This document shows positions 16,847 to 24,114 of a stretch of 64,000 nt of DNA, one piece after another; the stretch's first letter is position 1; each line of letters starts with the position of its first letter. The position numbers and the translations under genes were made by a program. The stretch comes from a virus. The stretch covers positions 1 to 64,000 of IMG/VR virus record IMGVR_UViG_3300036792_000176; one strand, 5' to 3'. The notes under the pieces are model-generated. The model was not told the DNA's origin. It worked only from the letters and a program-made list of their open reading frames with translations, and ran no database searches.

Positions 16847-17106
16847 CCAATTTCGCCTCCCGCCGCTGGCGGTAAAAGCCCACTCGTGGAAACGGGTGGG
16901 CTTTGCCATTGGCTCGCATCGCCATTTTCGTCGCTGATGTTACTGGCGGCAGGAATGCAGTTTGCTGGAAAGTGATTTTTACATCTCCAGTAGAAATAAG
17001 TATCCAGGAGCGCTAGCGCTGTTCTTCCAGACAATATGGTAACCATAATACTTGTATACCATGATGTTAACCACGGTTAACGACTGGTCAGGGTTAGGAC
17101 AGATCC

Positions 17107-17225
17107 CTTGGTAGCCATAATGTTAACCAACCTACCGAGTCTGTGTCAGCGATACCTTGGTAGCCATAATGGTAGCGAAACTACCGAGTCTCTGTCGGGC
17201 CGAACACTTGGTAGCCAAGGTAACC
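17107..17225 (+). repeat. ~50-bp direct repeats in the central non-coding region
   Basis: The block 16847-17280 has no gene. It contains three copies starting CTTGGTAGCC at 17107, 17156 and 17207, each followed by ATAAT or AAGG and, in the first two, CTACCGAGTCT. Related pieces (GGTAACCATAAT, GTTAACCACGGTTAAC) lie at 17039-17080. Period is 49-51 bp. Such arrays can be binding sites for a replication, partition (ParB) or regulatory protein. Confidence 0.65.
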
Positions 17226-17297
17226 AGGAGCAACTGGTGACTACGTAAAGTTACAGTGTAACGTTACCATTTCGTTACCCAAAAAGGCCGGTAAGGG

Positions 17298-17326
17298 TAG
17301 CGCCTAGGGGCCCTAGGCGCTATACT
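17298..17326 (+). promoter_or_regulatory. Predicted promoter with palindromic spacer
   Basis: TAGCGC (17298-17303), 17 bp, TATACT (17321-17326). The spacer is the centre of a 21-bp palindrome, GCGCCTAGGG-G-CCCTAGGCGC (17300-17320), which overlaps the -35 and abuts the -10, so a bound protein or cruciform would block it. The motif CCTAGGCGCTATACTTA recurs at the promoter at 21180. Confidence 0.65.
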
Positions 17327-17760
17327 TAAGCTATAGCCCGCCGGTAAGGGGGCGGTAGGGCCCCCGGGCCCGGGGCCCCGCGCCTAGCGCGCGGGGGCCC
17401 GGTCCGGCCCGGGGGCCCGGGGGTAAAGGCCGGTAGGCGCGTACCCCTAGCTAAAAATGAAAGGCCCGGGTACTGCCGGGTAGGGCTTGGTTGCCTACGC
17501 TACTTGAGAACTGAATTTATGACGCCCGTGCTGACGGGCCGGAGTACGGAACCGCGTAGGGAGAGGACTCTACGTAGGCCGTTAATGCCGGGGGACGCCT
17601 AGGTAAACGACTAGGACCCTACCTTTGTATAACCGTAAGTGGGAGTGTTGTGGCGCTCCCGCCCCTACGGTTACCGTGAGGCTAGGCCGATGAATATGGT
17701 AACGGGCTAGCCTACGCGGGTACCGTACGGTACGAAAAACCCTTCAAAAGGAGAATTACA
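17327..17760 (+). other. Long GC-rich structured leader or non-coding RNA region
   Basis: No gene is seen for 430 bp. From the 17321 promoter, transcripts would carry a long leader made of C/G runs (17350-17425), small hairpins (ACGCCCGTGCTGACGGGC at 17522-17539) and a CCGTA...TACGG hairpin at ~17624-17661. A palindrome GTACCGTACGGTAC is at 17720-17733. The first gene (17761) has its own AAGGAG. The region could be an RNA regulator or host-RNA decoy; nothing identifies it. Confidence 0.45.
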
Positions 17761-18156
17761 ATGGGTACCACCGCTCCGAAGACCTCCCCCGCCCCTGCTG
17801 ACGCCCCGGCCCCCGACCTGACGGTCGTCCCGCCGCTGTCCGACGCTGAGGCTGCGCGCGCGGCGCTGAAGGCCGAGCTCGCCGCCGAGATTGAGGCGGA
17901 CCTGCGGGCGAAGCTGACCGCTGAGCTGACCCCGCGCTCCCCGGCCGTGAAGCGTGAGGCCAAAAAGGCGCTCGCCTCGGCGATGATCGCGGCGATGGGT
18001 GACGCCCTGAAGGCGCTGCCCGCCGACCACCCCGCTAACCTGGTCGGCTCGCCCGCTGAGCGCGACCAGATCGTCGCCCAGTGGGTTCACCACTTCCCGG
18101 CCGACCGTGAGACCTGGACCGACCACCTGCCCGCCCCGGTTCGCGCGGGCTGGTAA
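17761..18156 (+). CDS. Short paralog of the 25940 protein (131 aa)
   Basis: Ala/Pro-rich N-terminus with a helical EAARAALKAELAAEIEADLR, then a conserved C-terminal domain. VKREAKKALASAMIAAMGDA is followed by QWVHHFPADRETWTDHLPAP and RAGW. The same block ends the larger protein at 25940-26932 (QWIHHFPANRDEWINHLPRP). The gene follows AAAAGGAG and leads the block of tiny genes. Family not recognised; possibly an abundant early protein. Confidence 0.7.
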   Translation: MGTTAPKTSPAPADAPAPDLTVVPPLSDAEAARAALKAELAAEIEADLRAKLTAELTPRSPAVKREAKKALASAMIAAMGDALKALPADHPANLVGSPAERDQIVAQWVHHFPADRETWTDHLPAPVRAGW

Positions 18157-18234
18157 CTACCGGCGAGTCTGCCTGATCGCCGCCCCCGCCATATGGCGGA
18201 CGGGGGCGGCGGTCGGGTAGGTTACCACGGTAGG

Positions 18235-18263
18235 TAGCCTAAGTACAAAATGTAGGGTATGCT
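18235..18263 (+). promoter_or_regulatory. Predicted promoter inside intergenic element 1
   Basis: TAGCCT (18235-18240), 17 bp, TATGCT (18258-18263). The -35 is the right arm of the repeated hairpin element (18221-18238). The gene it serves starts 37 bp downstream. Confidence 0.5.
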
Positions 18264-18300
18264 TGAACTGTAAGCTCGCCCCCGTCCGAAAGGTAAGAAA

Positions 18301-18507
18301 ATGTACTCCTCGCTTAACTCCGCCGCCGCTGACGCCGCTGAGATTGCGGTTGACGCCGTGATCGTGTCGGCTGACGCCGAGGGCCTGCTCTCCGACTCCG
18401 CTGTCGTCGGGTACCGCGCCTGGTACGCGGTGTACCTCGCTACCGGTAAGTTCGGCGTTGCTAACGCCGCTAGCTACTGGGCTCCCCGCTACTCCGCTGC
18501 TGAGTAG
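18301..18507 (+). CDS. Tiny hypothetical protein (68 aa), duplicated
   Basis: ATG follows AAAGGTAAGAAA. The central part (GYRAWYAVYLATGKFGVANA, then APRYS) aligns with the next gene (GLRIYAAIYLALFKYGQFVA, then AEQYS), so the two are paralogs. Small helical fold. Function unknown. Confidence 0.6.
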   Translation: MYSSLNSAAADAAEIAVDAVIVSADAEGLLSDSAVVGYRAWYAVYLATGKFGVANAASYWAPRYSAAE

Positions 18508-18599
18508 CCTCCCGGCTAACCTGCCTGATCTCCCCGCCCCGTGCGGGGAGGTTGGGTAGGCTACCACGGTAGGTAGCTGTGAAATGAAAGGGGCCCACA

Positions 18600-18854
18600 A
18601 TGCCCAGTACCGAGATGAGCCCCATCGACGTAGCCGAGCAGGTTGGCGGCGACGTGATGACGGCGAGCTACAATGAGGGTCTCGACTGCCAGTCCGACCT
18701 GGTCGGGCTGCGGATCTACGCCGCCATCTACCTGGCCCTGTTCAAGTACGGCCAGTTCGTGGCGGAGTACTACGCCGAGCAGTACTCGGTGAACGACGAG
18801 CCCTACTTCACTGACGCCCATGAGGGTGACAGCGCGTTCGGCCCCCTGAGCTAG
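18600..18854 (+). CDS. Tiny hypothetical protein (84 aa), paralog of previous
   Basis: Shares the Y-A-x-YLA-x-x-K-Y/F-G core with the 68-residue neighbour and adds an acidic tail (NDEPYFTDAHEGDSAFG). Preceded by element 2 and AAAGG. Function unknown. Confidence 0.6.
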   Translation: MPSTEMSPIDVAEQVGGDVMTASYNEGLDCQSDLVGLRIYAAIYLALFKYGQFVAEYYAEQYSVNDEPYFTDAHEGDSAFGPLS

Positions 18855-18930
18855 CGGCTAGCTTCCCCGGTGTCCGGGCTACCCGGACACTCGGGGTGGC
18901 TACCACGGTAGGTAGTCAGGAGAGGAAGAA

Positions 18931-19056
18931 ATGCCAAGTGACATGACTGAACTGACCCTCAGGCAGAAGGCCAGGGCGCTGGTCGCCTTCGGCCTGGCCG
19001 ACGACATCAACGAGGCATACGCCCAGCTGGAGGACATGGGCGAGGACGACGACTAG
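18931..19056 (+). CDS. Very small protein (41 aa)
   Basis: ATG at 18931 follows AGGAGAGGAAGAA and element 3. The predicted peptide MPSDMTELTLRQKARALVAF continues GLADDINEAYAQLEDMGEDDD: a helix with an acidic end. It has its own strong ribosome site and flanking elements like its neighbours, which argues for a real gene despite its size. Confidence 0.6.
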   Translation: MPSDMTELTLRQKARALVAFGLADDINEAYAQLEDMGEDDD

Positions 19057-19138
19057 CGGCCTGCTTTCCCGGGGCTCGGAGCAATCCGAGCCCACGGGAT
19101 GGCTACCCCGATGGTAGTCAGGAGATGGAGAGTAAGAC

Positions 19139-19474
19139 ATGAAGTGCGGATACTGCTCTGATCAAGCGGTGGCCATCCTGACGGCAACGTACATCCGGCA
19201 CCCCAAGCCCACGCCCGTCTGCCAGACGGACCTGGACCGGCTCAACAAGCCCGACAACTTCGACAAGATGCCGACGGTCACGGGCATCGAGCGGGTCTGG
19301 TGCGAGAACCCCGCGCACTCCTCCGATCCGCACTACCCGACCATGACCGGTCGCTACACGGACGCGGACTCCGCTGCCAAGGACCCCAACGAGTGCCACT
19401 GGCCGCACCTGGTGCCGCCGGTCGCCGACCTCCCGGACAGGCCGGAGGGGTACTACCACAGCCCGCTTGGCTAG
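19139..19474 (+). CDS. Cys/His-containing small protein (111 aa)
   Basis: Begins MKCGYCSDQAVAIL (CxxC), with later CQTDL, WCENPAHSSDPHY and ECHWPHL. This Cys/His spacing could bind zinc. Preceded by AGGAGATGGAG and element 4. Unknown role; one of the tiny early genes. Confidence 0.6.
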   Translation: MKCGYCSDQAVAILTATYIRHPKPTPVCQTDLDRLNKPDNFDKMPTVTGIERVWCENPAHSSDPHYPTMTGRYTDADSAAKDPNECHWPHLVPPVADLPDRPEGYYHSPLG

Positions 19475-19547
19475 CGGTCCAGCTTCGGTCCCGCCCCTCT
19501 GGGGCGGTGGCCGTGGCTACCCCGATGGTAGTCAAGGAGAGGAAGAG

Positions 19548-19763
19548 ATGAACACCGAGAAGATCGAGCTCCGCATGACTGCCCTGGAGGCTGACTCGGT
19601 AGCTTACGTCATCATGAGTGCCCTCGGTCGAGTCACGATGCTCGACAGGGAGCGCGTCGACGCCACGGCGGCTGCGAACGAGCTGTTCAGGCAGCTGGGG
19701 TACGGGCACCACACCACACTTCACGGCGAGCGCGTCGAGGACAAGGTCAAGGTCAAGTCCTAG
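19548..19763 (+). CDS. Tiny hypothetical protein (71 aa)
   Basis: ATG at 19548 follows AAGGAGAGGAAGAG and element 5. Helical, with ALEADSVAYVIMSALGRV and an HH pair; ends in a basic KVKVKS. An upstream in-frame start lies inside element 5 and was not chosen. Confidence 0.6.
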   Translation: MNTEKIELRMTALEADSVAYVIMSALGRVTMLDRERVDATAAANELFRQLGYGHHTTLHGERVEDKVKVKS

Positions 19764-19848
19764 CGGCGAGCTGCCCTGGCCACCCGCCCCGTGCGGGTGA
19801 CCGGGGGAGCTACCACGGTAGGTAGCTGAGCAGGAAGGACAACCCCTT

Positions 19849-20061
19849 ATGCGAGTCCAGACCAAGACCGGCCTGCGTGGGACGGTCATCGACACGAGGG
19901 ATGGCGGGGACAAGAGCCTCGTCCAGTTCGACAACGGAACCACCTGGTGGTGGTTCACCGACTGCCTGGAGGCATTCCACGCCTTCGGCATGTGCTGCGT
20001 CTGCCGTGTGCGCACGGCCATGCGCGGCAGCGGGTACTGCCCTACATGTAGGAGGATCTGA
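19849..20061 (+). CDS. Small protein with C-terminal zinc ribbon (70 aa)
   Basis: N-terminal strands (TGLRGTVIDTRDGGDKSLVQF) suggest an SH3-like turn. The C-terminus CCVCRVRTAMRGSGYCPTC gives a CxxC...CxxC ribbon. Stop and next start overlap (TGATG). Possibly nucleic-acid binding; not proven. Confidence 0.6.
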   Translation: MRVQTKTGLRGTVIDTRDGGDKSLVQFDNGTTWWWFTDCLEAFHAFGMCCVCRVRTAMRGSGYCPTCRRI

Positions 20062-20360
20062 TGCAGGTCAAGTTCGAGAACCTCACCCCCACACAGGTCG
20101 CCATGCATATGGCGAACAACTGGAGCGACCCCATGGCAACCGACAGATTCTTCGTCATGGACAAGCTCCCGCTCTGGCCGGGCGATATGGCCCAGATCGG
20201 CCCGTTCACAGTCATCTGCGAGGACACCGAGCTCGACGATGCCAGGTTCACGGTGACCTGGGATGCCGAGCCGTGTATCCACCCCGGCGTGTTCGCCAAC
20301 TCCCAGCCCACAACTCACTGCTGGGCGTGCGACACCGACGTCCCCCGAGAGCTGCTGTAG
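20061..20360 (+). CDS. Hypothetical protein (99 aa)
   Basis: Coupled to the previous gene by TGATG with AGGAGG just upstream. Beta-rich centre (GPFTVICEDTELDDARFTVT) and a late CWACD. Function unknown. A CCCGAGCCG/CGGCTCGGG hairpin and element 7 follow it. Confidence 0.58.
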   Translation: MQVKFENLTPTQVAMHMANNWSDPMATDRFFVMDKLPLWPGDMAQIGPFTVICEDTELDDARFTVTWDAEPCIHPGVFANSQPTTHCWACDTDVPRELL

Positions 20361-20453
20361 GACAACCCTCCTGATACCCGAGCCGACCTTCCCTGCGGCT
20401 CGGGTAGCGGGAAGGCTGCCCATCAGGGTAGCTGTGTCGAGAGAGGACACACA

Positions 20454-20714
20454 ATGCTAGAAGAGCTCCTCAAGGAAGCCAGGACCTGGCTGCTCGACTG
20501 CGGCATGAAGCAGTTCGGGCAGTCCAAGAACGACAAGTTCGTGGCCCTGGCGATCCACACCTACTACGACGGCCGCTGGCCCGCGTTCGTCGCGGCCGAC
20601 CCCGCCATGGACGAGTACACGGCACGGCTGGAGATGGACGCGCGCTGGGGCTGCGCCACGGCCGAGAAGTTCCTGCCCGTTAAGGAGGACGAAGATGCAC
20701 TTCCCAGCACCTGA
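20454..20714 (+). CDS. Hypothetical protein (86 aa)
   Basis: Starts after GAGAGGACACAC. Mostly helical (LEELLKEARTWLLDCGMKQF), with FVALAIHTYYDGRWPAFVA in the centre, loosely like the YLA motif of the 18.3-18.9 kb pair. The stop overlaps the next gene by 20 bp. Confidence 0.58.
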   Translation: MLEELLKEARTWLLDCGMKQFGQSKNDKFVALAIHTYYDGRWPAFVAADPAMDEYTARLEMDARWGCATAEKFLPVKEDEDALPST

Positions 20715-20982
20715 GTGGGGATGGGCCCTGACCGAGAAGGTCGCCATCAGCAGGGTCGGCGACAGCCAGTACCTGATCCTGAGGTTCCCCGAGAACGGCA
20801 GGGACGTCATGCTGGTGACGTTCACGCCCGAGGGCCGGATGTGGCTCAACGGCCAGGACGTCGACGTTGCCGATGACTTCATGGGGTTCATCGGCATGTT
20901 CGACGAGATGAACGCCGACGGCGAGCGCCCCCTGTGGGAGCAGTACATCAGCTACCCGTTCGTAAACGAGGACGAGGAGTAG
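20695..20982 (+). CDS. Hypothetical protein (95 aa)
   Basis: ATG follows AAGGAGGACGAAG inside the end of the previous gene. Strand pairs (QYLILRFPENGRDVMLVTF, EGRMWLNGQDVDV) suggest a small beta sheet; the end is acidic. Function unknown. Confidence 0.58.
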   Translation: MHFPAPEWGWALTEKVAISRVGDSQYLILRFPENGRDVMLVTFTPEGRMWLNGQDVDVADDFMGFIGMFDEMNADGERPLWEQYISYPFVNEDEE

Positions 20983-20984
20983 CA

Positions 20985-21131
20985 GTGGCCAGATACGAGA
21001 TCCACTATAGCAACGATCACTCCGAGGTCGAGCACCTCTGGCGCGCGGAGGACAAGCTGCTGCCGGAGCTCACCCGCATCGTCGAGACCCCGGGTCTGGA
21101 CCTGCTGCTGGTTCGGGCGCACGAGGCGTAA
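20985..21131 (+). CDS. Very small protein (48 aa)
   Basis: GTG at 20985 follows GAGGAGTAGCA, 2 bp after the previous stop. Sequence VARYEIHYSNDHSEVEHLWR then LLPELTRIVETPGLDLLLVR: a beta-alpha-beta pattern. Function unknown. Confidence 0.55.
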   Translation: MARYEIHYSNDHSEVEHLWRAEDKLLPELTRIVETPGLDLLLVRAHEA

Positions 21132-21156
21132 GCGCCTAACGGCCAGCGGATAGGGG

Positions 21157-21185
21157 TAGCGGTGCGCCTACCTAGGCGCTATACT
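21157..21185 (+). promoter_or_regulatory. Predicted promoter
   Basis: TAGCGG (21157-21162), 17 bp, TATACT (21180-21185). The 17 bases CCTAGGCGCTATACTTA are identical to those at the 17321 promoter, so the two may share a regulator. The gene at 21224 starts 39 bp after the -10. Confidence 0.65.
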
Positions 21186-21223
21186 TAGGGTAGGCGTACC
21201 GCCCCCGGGAAAGGACAGCAAGA

Positions 21224-21541
21224 ATGGCTAAGGACAGCAATAACCTCCGTGACGTCAGAGGCGTCGAGCACAAGATCCTACCGGACCGCAACAGCAAGTG
21301 GTGCCACCACTGCGCGGTATGGATGGGGATCAACGAGGACCATGAGTGCGACGTTCATCTCGCAATGGACATCTTCAACTACAACTCAACGGTCGCCGCC
21401 AAGATGGCGCTAGGCGAGGGCATTGACCGGGAGACGGTTGCCGCCTGCCTACGCAGCCTGGCCGACGCAATCGAGACCCAGGACTGCGCCGAGGACATGT
21501 CCCCGATCTACGACAGGACACTCTCCCAGCTTCACGGCTGA
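21224..21541 (+). CDS. Small Cys/His protein (105 aa)
   Basis: Contains KWCHHCAVWMGINEDHEC, a possible zinc knuckle, then a helical half (VAAKMALGEGIDRETVAACL). ATG follows AAAGGACAGCAAGA. Followed by a terminator-like hairpin. Function unknown. Confidence 0.58.
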   Translation: MAKDSNNLRDVRGVEHKILPDRNSKWCHHCAVWMGINEDHECDVHLAMDIFNYNSTVAAKMALGEGIDRETVAACLRSLADAIETQDCAEDMSPIYDRTLSQLHG

Positions 21542-21551
21542 CGGGTTCTAT

Positions 21552-21577
21552 CCTGACGGTTGCTGAGTACCGTCAGG
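21552..21577 (+). terminator. Hairpin CCTGACGG/CCGTCAGG
   Basis: 8-bp perfect stem with a 10-base loop just after the 21541 stop. No T-run follows, so it may only attenuate or process the transcript. Confidence 0.5.
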
Positions 21578-21609
21578 GTGGTGTCCGACAGGACAAGAAG
21601 GAGGAAGAA

Positions 21610-21990
21610 ATGCCTTACGACCACACCCCTGGTTGCGAATGCTACATATGCAAGCCGGATCCGGGACAGGACCCCTTCAAGAACAGCCAGGTCAGCCCGC
21701 CCAGGAGGATCGTGTTCAGGGCAGAGGCGACGAATCACGACTACGTCACCCCAGCCATGGCTGCCAGGCGTGACAAGGCCGCCGCCGAGTTCACGGACCG
21801 CACTCGTCCGCAGGCGGATGTGATCGCCCAGTCCATCCTGGACAGCGACCTGTTCGAAGACATTGACTGCACCGCCCCTCAGGGCAGCGAGGTCGTCTCA
21901 TCGTTCTTCTTCGACGACGAAGAGTACGAGTACGAAGTGACAGTCACCGCAAGGAACAAGACCGAGTACCACATGAACAGGAGCAAGTGA
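21610..21990 (+). CDS. Hypothetical protein (126 aa)
   Basis: N-terminal CECYICKPDPGQDP (CxCxxC) then an acidic strand region (FFFDDEEYEYEVTVTARN). Ribosome site AAGGAGGAAG. The stop overlaps the next ATG (TGATG). Unknown family. Confidence 0.58.
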   Translation: MPYDHTPGCECYICKPDPGQDPFKNSQVSPPRRIVFRAEATNHDYVTPAMAARRDKAAAEFTDRTRPQADVIAQSILDSDLFEDIDCTAPQGSEVVSSFFFDDEEYEYEVTVTARNKTEYHMNRSK

Positions 21991-22346
21991 TGTCAACCCC
22001 CGTCCCGTCCTGGCTGCTTAACGAGCCGGTCATCGTCACGCTGGTGGCCATGAACCCCGATGCCGCCTGCACCGCAGTCCTGATCAACAGGGAGATCGTG
22101 CCGGCCTCGTACAACAGGCCTCACGTGCCAAACTCCACGGCCGTCGTCATCATCTACGGCGAGGGCTTCGTGTCAGTCAACGGTGAGGACATCATGGCCG
22201 ACGAGAGCGACGAGACCATCCAGCGCCTCTGCAGCCTGGCCGACGTCGTGACCATGGCCCCCAACCCCCAGTGCGGCACCTGGGTCCGCACGCAGGACAC
22301 CTACATCCAGGACCACTTCAACGCCGAGGCAGACAGGAACAGGTAA
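21990..22346 (+). CDS. Hypothetical protein (118 aa)
   Basis: ATG at 21990 is preferred over the GTG 3 bp upstream because it forms TGATG with the previous stop and AGGAG is 6 bp away. Strand-rich first half (VIVTLVAMNPDAACTAVLIN, VVIIYGEGFVSVNGED). No domain recognised. Confidence 0.58.
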   Translation: MSTPVPSWLLNEPVIVTLVAMNPDAACTAVLINREIVPASYNRPHVPNSTAVVIIYGEGFVSVNGEDIMADESDETIQRLCSLADVVTMAPNPQCGTWVRTQDTYIQDHFNAEADRNR

Positions 22347-22347
22347 C

Positions 22348-22566
22348 ATGACGAACCCCATCGCAAGGAACATCGCGGTCGCCATCGCTGACGAGTGCAG
22401 CATGTCGTACCACCCCGTGACCGAGGACACCGTCCTCGGTGACATGACCGTCGGTGACGTCGAGCCGGGCGGTGCCAACCGCCCGAACGAGCTGTCAAGG
22501 TTCACCCTACAGGATGACGACTGGCTGTACACGGTGGTTGTCCGGCGCGATCGGCCAGTCCGATGA
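22348..22566 (+). CDS. Tiny hypothetical protein (72 aa)
   Basis: One base after the previous stop; AGGAACAGGTAAC upstream. Ends in a strand DDWLYTVVVRRDRPVR and overlaps the next start by 4 bp (ATGA). Function unknown. Confidence 0.55.
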   Translation: MTNPIARNIAVAIADECSMSYHPVTEDTVLGDMTVGDVEPGGANRPNELSRFTLQDDDWLYTVVVRRDRPVR

Positions 22567-22868
22567 CCGTCATGCGGCAGGTCCTGCCGATCCTGAACTC
22601 CAAGCTGTTCACATGGAGCAGGGAGAGCAAGTCGTACGTGGCCGAGGCATCTGACCTCGGCCTCCGGGCTGGATTCCAGTTCGGTCGGGTGTATGATGAC
22701 TCGATCGACGAGGGATTCACAATGCAGTCCCAGTTCGACCCCAGCGACCACGTGGTCTGCGTGGTCACGGACATCGATACCAAGGAGGGGGACGTCAGGT
22801 TCTGGGTCCTCAAGCCGGTCAGGAACACCGATCGGCTCGACTGGAAAGTAATCATCTTCAACGATTAG
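22563..22868 (+). CDS. Hypothetical protein (101 aa)
   Basis: ATGA overlap with the previous gene. Alternating strands (KLFTWSRESKSYVAEASDLG, DHVVCVVTDIDTKEGDVRFW). A small beta fold; no family recognised. Confidence 0.57.
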   Translation: MTVMRQVLPILNSKLFTWSRESKSYVAEASDLGLRAGFQFGRVYDDSIDEGFTMQSQFDPSDHVVCVVTDIDTKEGDVRFWVLKPVRNTDRLDWKVIIFND

Positions 22869-22877
22869 GAGCAAGCA

Positions 22878-23207
22878 GTGAAGGACGCAGACGCAACACA
22901 GATCAAGCACGGACGCTCCAGGATCTACCTGTACCCAAACGGTGAGATCGTGGTGGTCCAGTCCAACAACCTGAGCAAGCCGCCCATGAACGTGACAACG
23001 GACTGCGACGGCGAGCGTACCAGCTTTACCATCCCGGCTCATTACCCGGACAAGATCGACCCTGAGAACCCGGACACCTGGCGCTACTACTGCCCGGCTC
23101 ACCCGGAGGCCACGGTCGCCGATGCTGTACAGGACGGGGCCGAGATGACATGCGGCCACGCGGTGACGGTGCGCCGCCTATACACCCCAGAGCCCGAAAA
23201 CGACTGA
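22878..23207 (+). CDS. Hypothetical protein with possible zinc site (109 aa)
   Basis: GTG start after AGGAGCAAGCA. Strands in the first third (GRSRIYLYPNGEIVVVQSNN) and Cys/His in the second (TDCDGERTSF, YYCPAHPEAT, MTCGHAVTV). Last gene of this run before the winged-helix gene; the 100 bp between contain no clear element. Confidence 0.57.
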   Translation: MKDADATQIKHGRSRIYLYPNGEIVVVQSNNLSKPPMNVTTDCDGERTSFTIPAHYPDKIDPENPDTWRYYCPAHPEATVADAVQDGAEMTCGHAVTVRRLYTPEPEND

Positions 23208-23308
23208 AACGTGGAGGCGGGCGGACGACGCGAGCGCTTATTCGGTGTCGGACGCCCGTCCTTACGTTCCCAGCTACGTAACGATCATGCACAGAAATGA
23301 GGTGTATC

Positions 23309-23569
23309 ATGGGCAAGCACGGATTCCAGCCATTCAAGCAGCTGGCCATCATAGATGCCCTGGACGATATGTTCGGGAGCACGAAGACCTGGTCCGTGTC
23401 GGACGCAATGTCCGAGCTCGGGAGACGTGGGCTGACAGCCAGTCCCATGACGATGCGCAAGGCAAGGCGCAGTCTGGGCATCCGCTCGGAGCGCGCGCAT
23501 GTAGTCGGAGTCAACGGCATCAGCCACTGGGTGTGGACGATAGAGCCACCCGCTAGCCGTAGCGAGTAG
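23309..23569 (+). CDS. Stand-alone winged-helix DNA-binding protein (86 aa)
   Basis: ATG at 23309 has GAGG 6 bp upstream; an ATG four codons earlier does not. It aligns with the protein at 24990 and the C-terminal ~75 residues of the primase-helicase. Shared features are a Trp in TWSVSDAM, TASPMTMRKARRSLGIRS (recognition helix) and a closing G-x-x-x-HWVWTI. Almost the whole protein is this domain. Likely a repressor or replication-control factor acting at the TTAGC...GCTAA palindromes nearby; the target is inferred. Confidence 0.65.
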   Translation: MGKHGFQPFKQLAIIDALDDMFGSTKTWSVSDAMSELGRRGLTASPMTMRKARRSLGIRSERAHVVGVNGISHWVWTIEPPASRSE

Positions 23570-23609
23570 CCGCAGGTCAGGCAGTGTGCATGCCATGGTT
23601 GCAGGGTCG

Positions 23610-23635
23610 TTAGCGCCGGTAATTACCTAAGCTAA
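23610..23635. promoter_or_regulatory. 26-bp palindromic operator, copy A
   Basis: TTAGC-N3-GGTAATTACC-N3-GCTAA, perfect in all arm positions. It lies 28 bp before the -35 of the promoter for the 23723 gene and just after the winged-helix gene. Two further copies are at 24799 and 24912. Confidence 0.65.
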
Positions 23636-23662
23636 TTAGCGGTGGAAATATACCCTAGGGGG

Positions 23663-23691
23663 TACCCTAACGGCCCTGCAGCCGGTATACT
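23663..23691 (+). promoter_or_regulatory. Predicted promoter
   Basis: TACCCT (23663-23668), 17 bp, TATACT (23686-23691). Downstream of operator A and 31 bp ahead of the 23723 ATG, which has its own GAGAGG site. Confidence 0.5.
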
Positions 23692-23722
23692 AGAGCGTAG
23701 GAGCCCGAGAGGAAGCGGACTG

Positions 23723-23962
23723 ATGAGCGCGCTAGCCGAGTATGAGATTCACGGCCTGACCAGCAGAGGTCGGCCGGTCGCGGTCGGGATGAGGGCAATC
23801 GCAACCCCGACAACTGAGGTGGCTACATACATCCTCAACGAGCGCTACCCGAGTGCAACGTTCGTATCCCTCAAGCGGGTCATTCTGAAGGACAACAAGA
23901 TCGAGAATGTTGACGCCCGCAAGCTGGACGTCAGGCCGATCAGAAGGGCAAGGGTCCGGTGA
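23723..23962 (+). CDS. Hypothetical protein (79 aa)
   Basis: MSALAEYEIHGLTSRGRPVA start, then TEVATYILNERYPSATFVSL, a beta-alpha-beta pattern, and a basic end (RPIRRARVR). An upstream in-frame ATG lies in the promoter and was not used. Stop overlaps the next GTG (GTGA). Function unknown. Confidence 0.58.
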   Translation: MSALAEYEIHGLTSRGRPVAVGMRAIATPTTEVATYILNERYPSATFVSLKRVILKDNKIENVDARKLDVRPIRRARVR

Positions 23963-24114
23963 AGAGCAGGCTGAAGATGTACGACAGGAGCTTCCTGAAC
24001 GGGACGGTGTTCCTGACGATCTGCAACACCAAGCCGATCACCATTTTCGGCATCAACTACCCCGGCAGAGCAATCTACAGCCTGCCCTGCGCTCCGATCA
24101 GGAGGAAGCGGTGA
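23959..24114 (+). CDS. Very small basic protein (51 aa)
   Basis: GTG overlaps the previous stop (GTGA) and its own stop overlaps the next GTG the same way. Sequence VKSRLKMYDRSFLNGTVFLT then GINYPGRAIYSLPCAPIRRKR. The tight coupling on both sides is the main support. Function unknown. Confidence 0.5.
   Translation: MKSRLKMYDRSFLNGTVFLTICNTKPITIFGINYPGRAIYSLPCAPIRRKR

Larger units (their letters stand above)
18221..20432 (+). repeat. Family of seven intergenic hairpin elements
   Basis: Seven 18-bp copies: 18221, 18560, 18899, 19102, 19516, 19809 and 20415. Consensus GCTACC-n6-GGTAGY. They lie between consecutive tiny genes, always just after the stop and just before the Shine-Dalgarno. Each is preceded by a different GC-rich hairpin, e.g. 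GTGTCCGGG/CCCGGACAC at 18870-18890 and CTCCCCGC/GCGGGGAG at 18531-18551. Loops differ but stems co-vary (ACGGTA versus CCGATG), so RNA structure is being kept. Confidence 0.75.
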
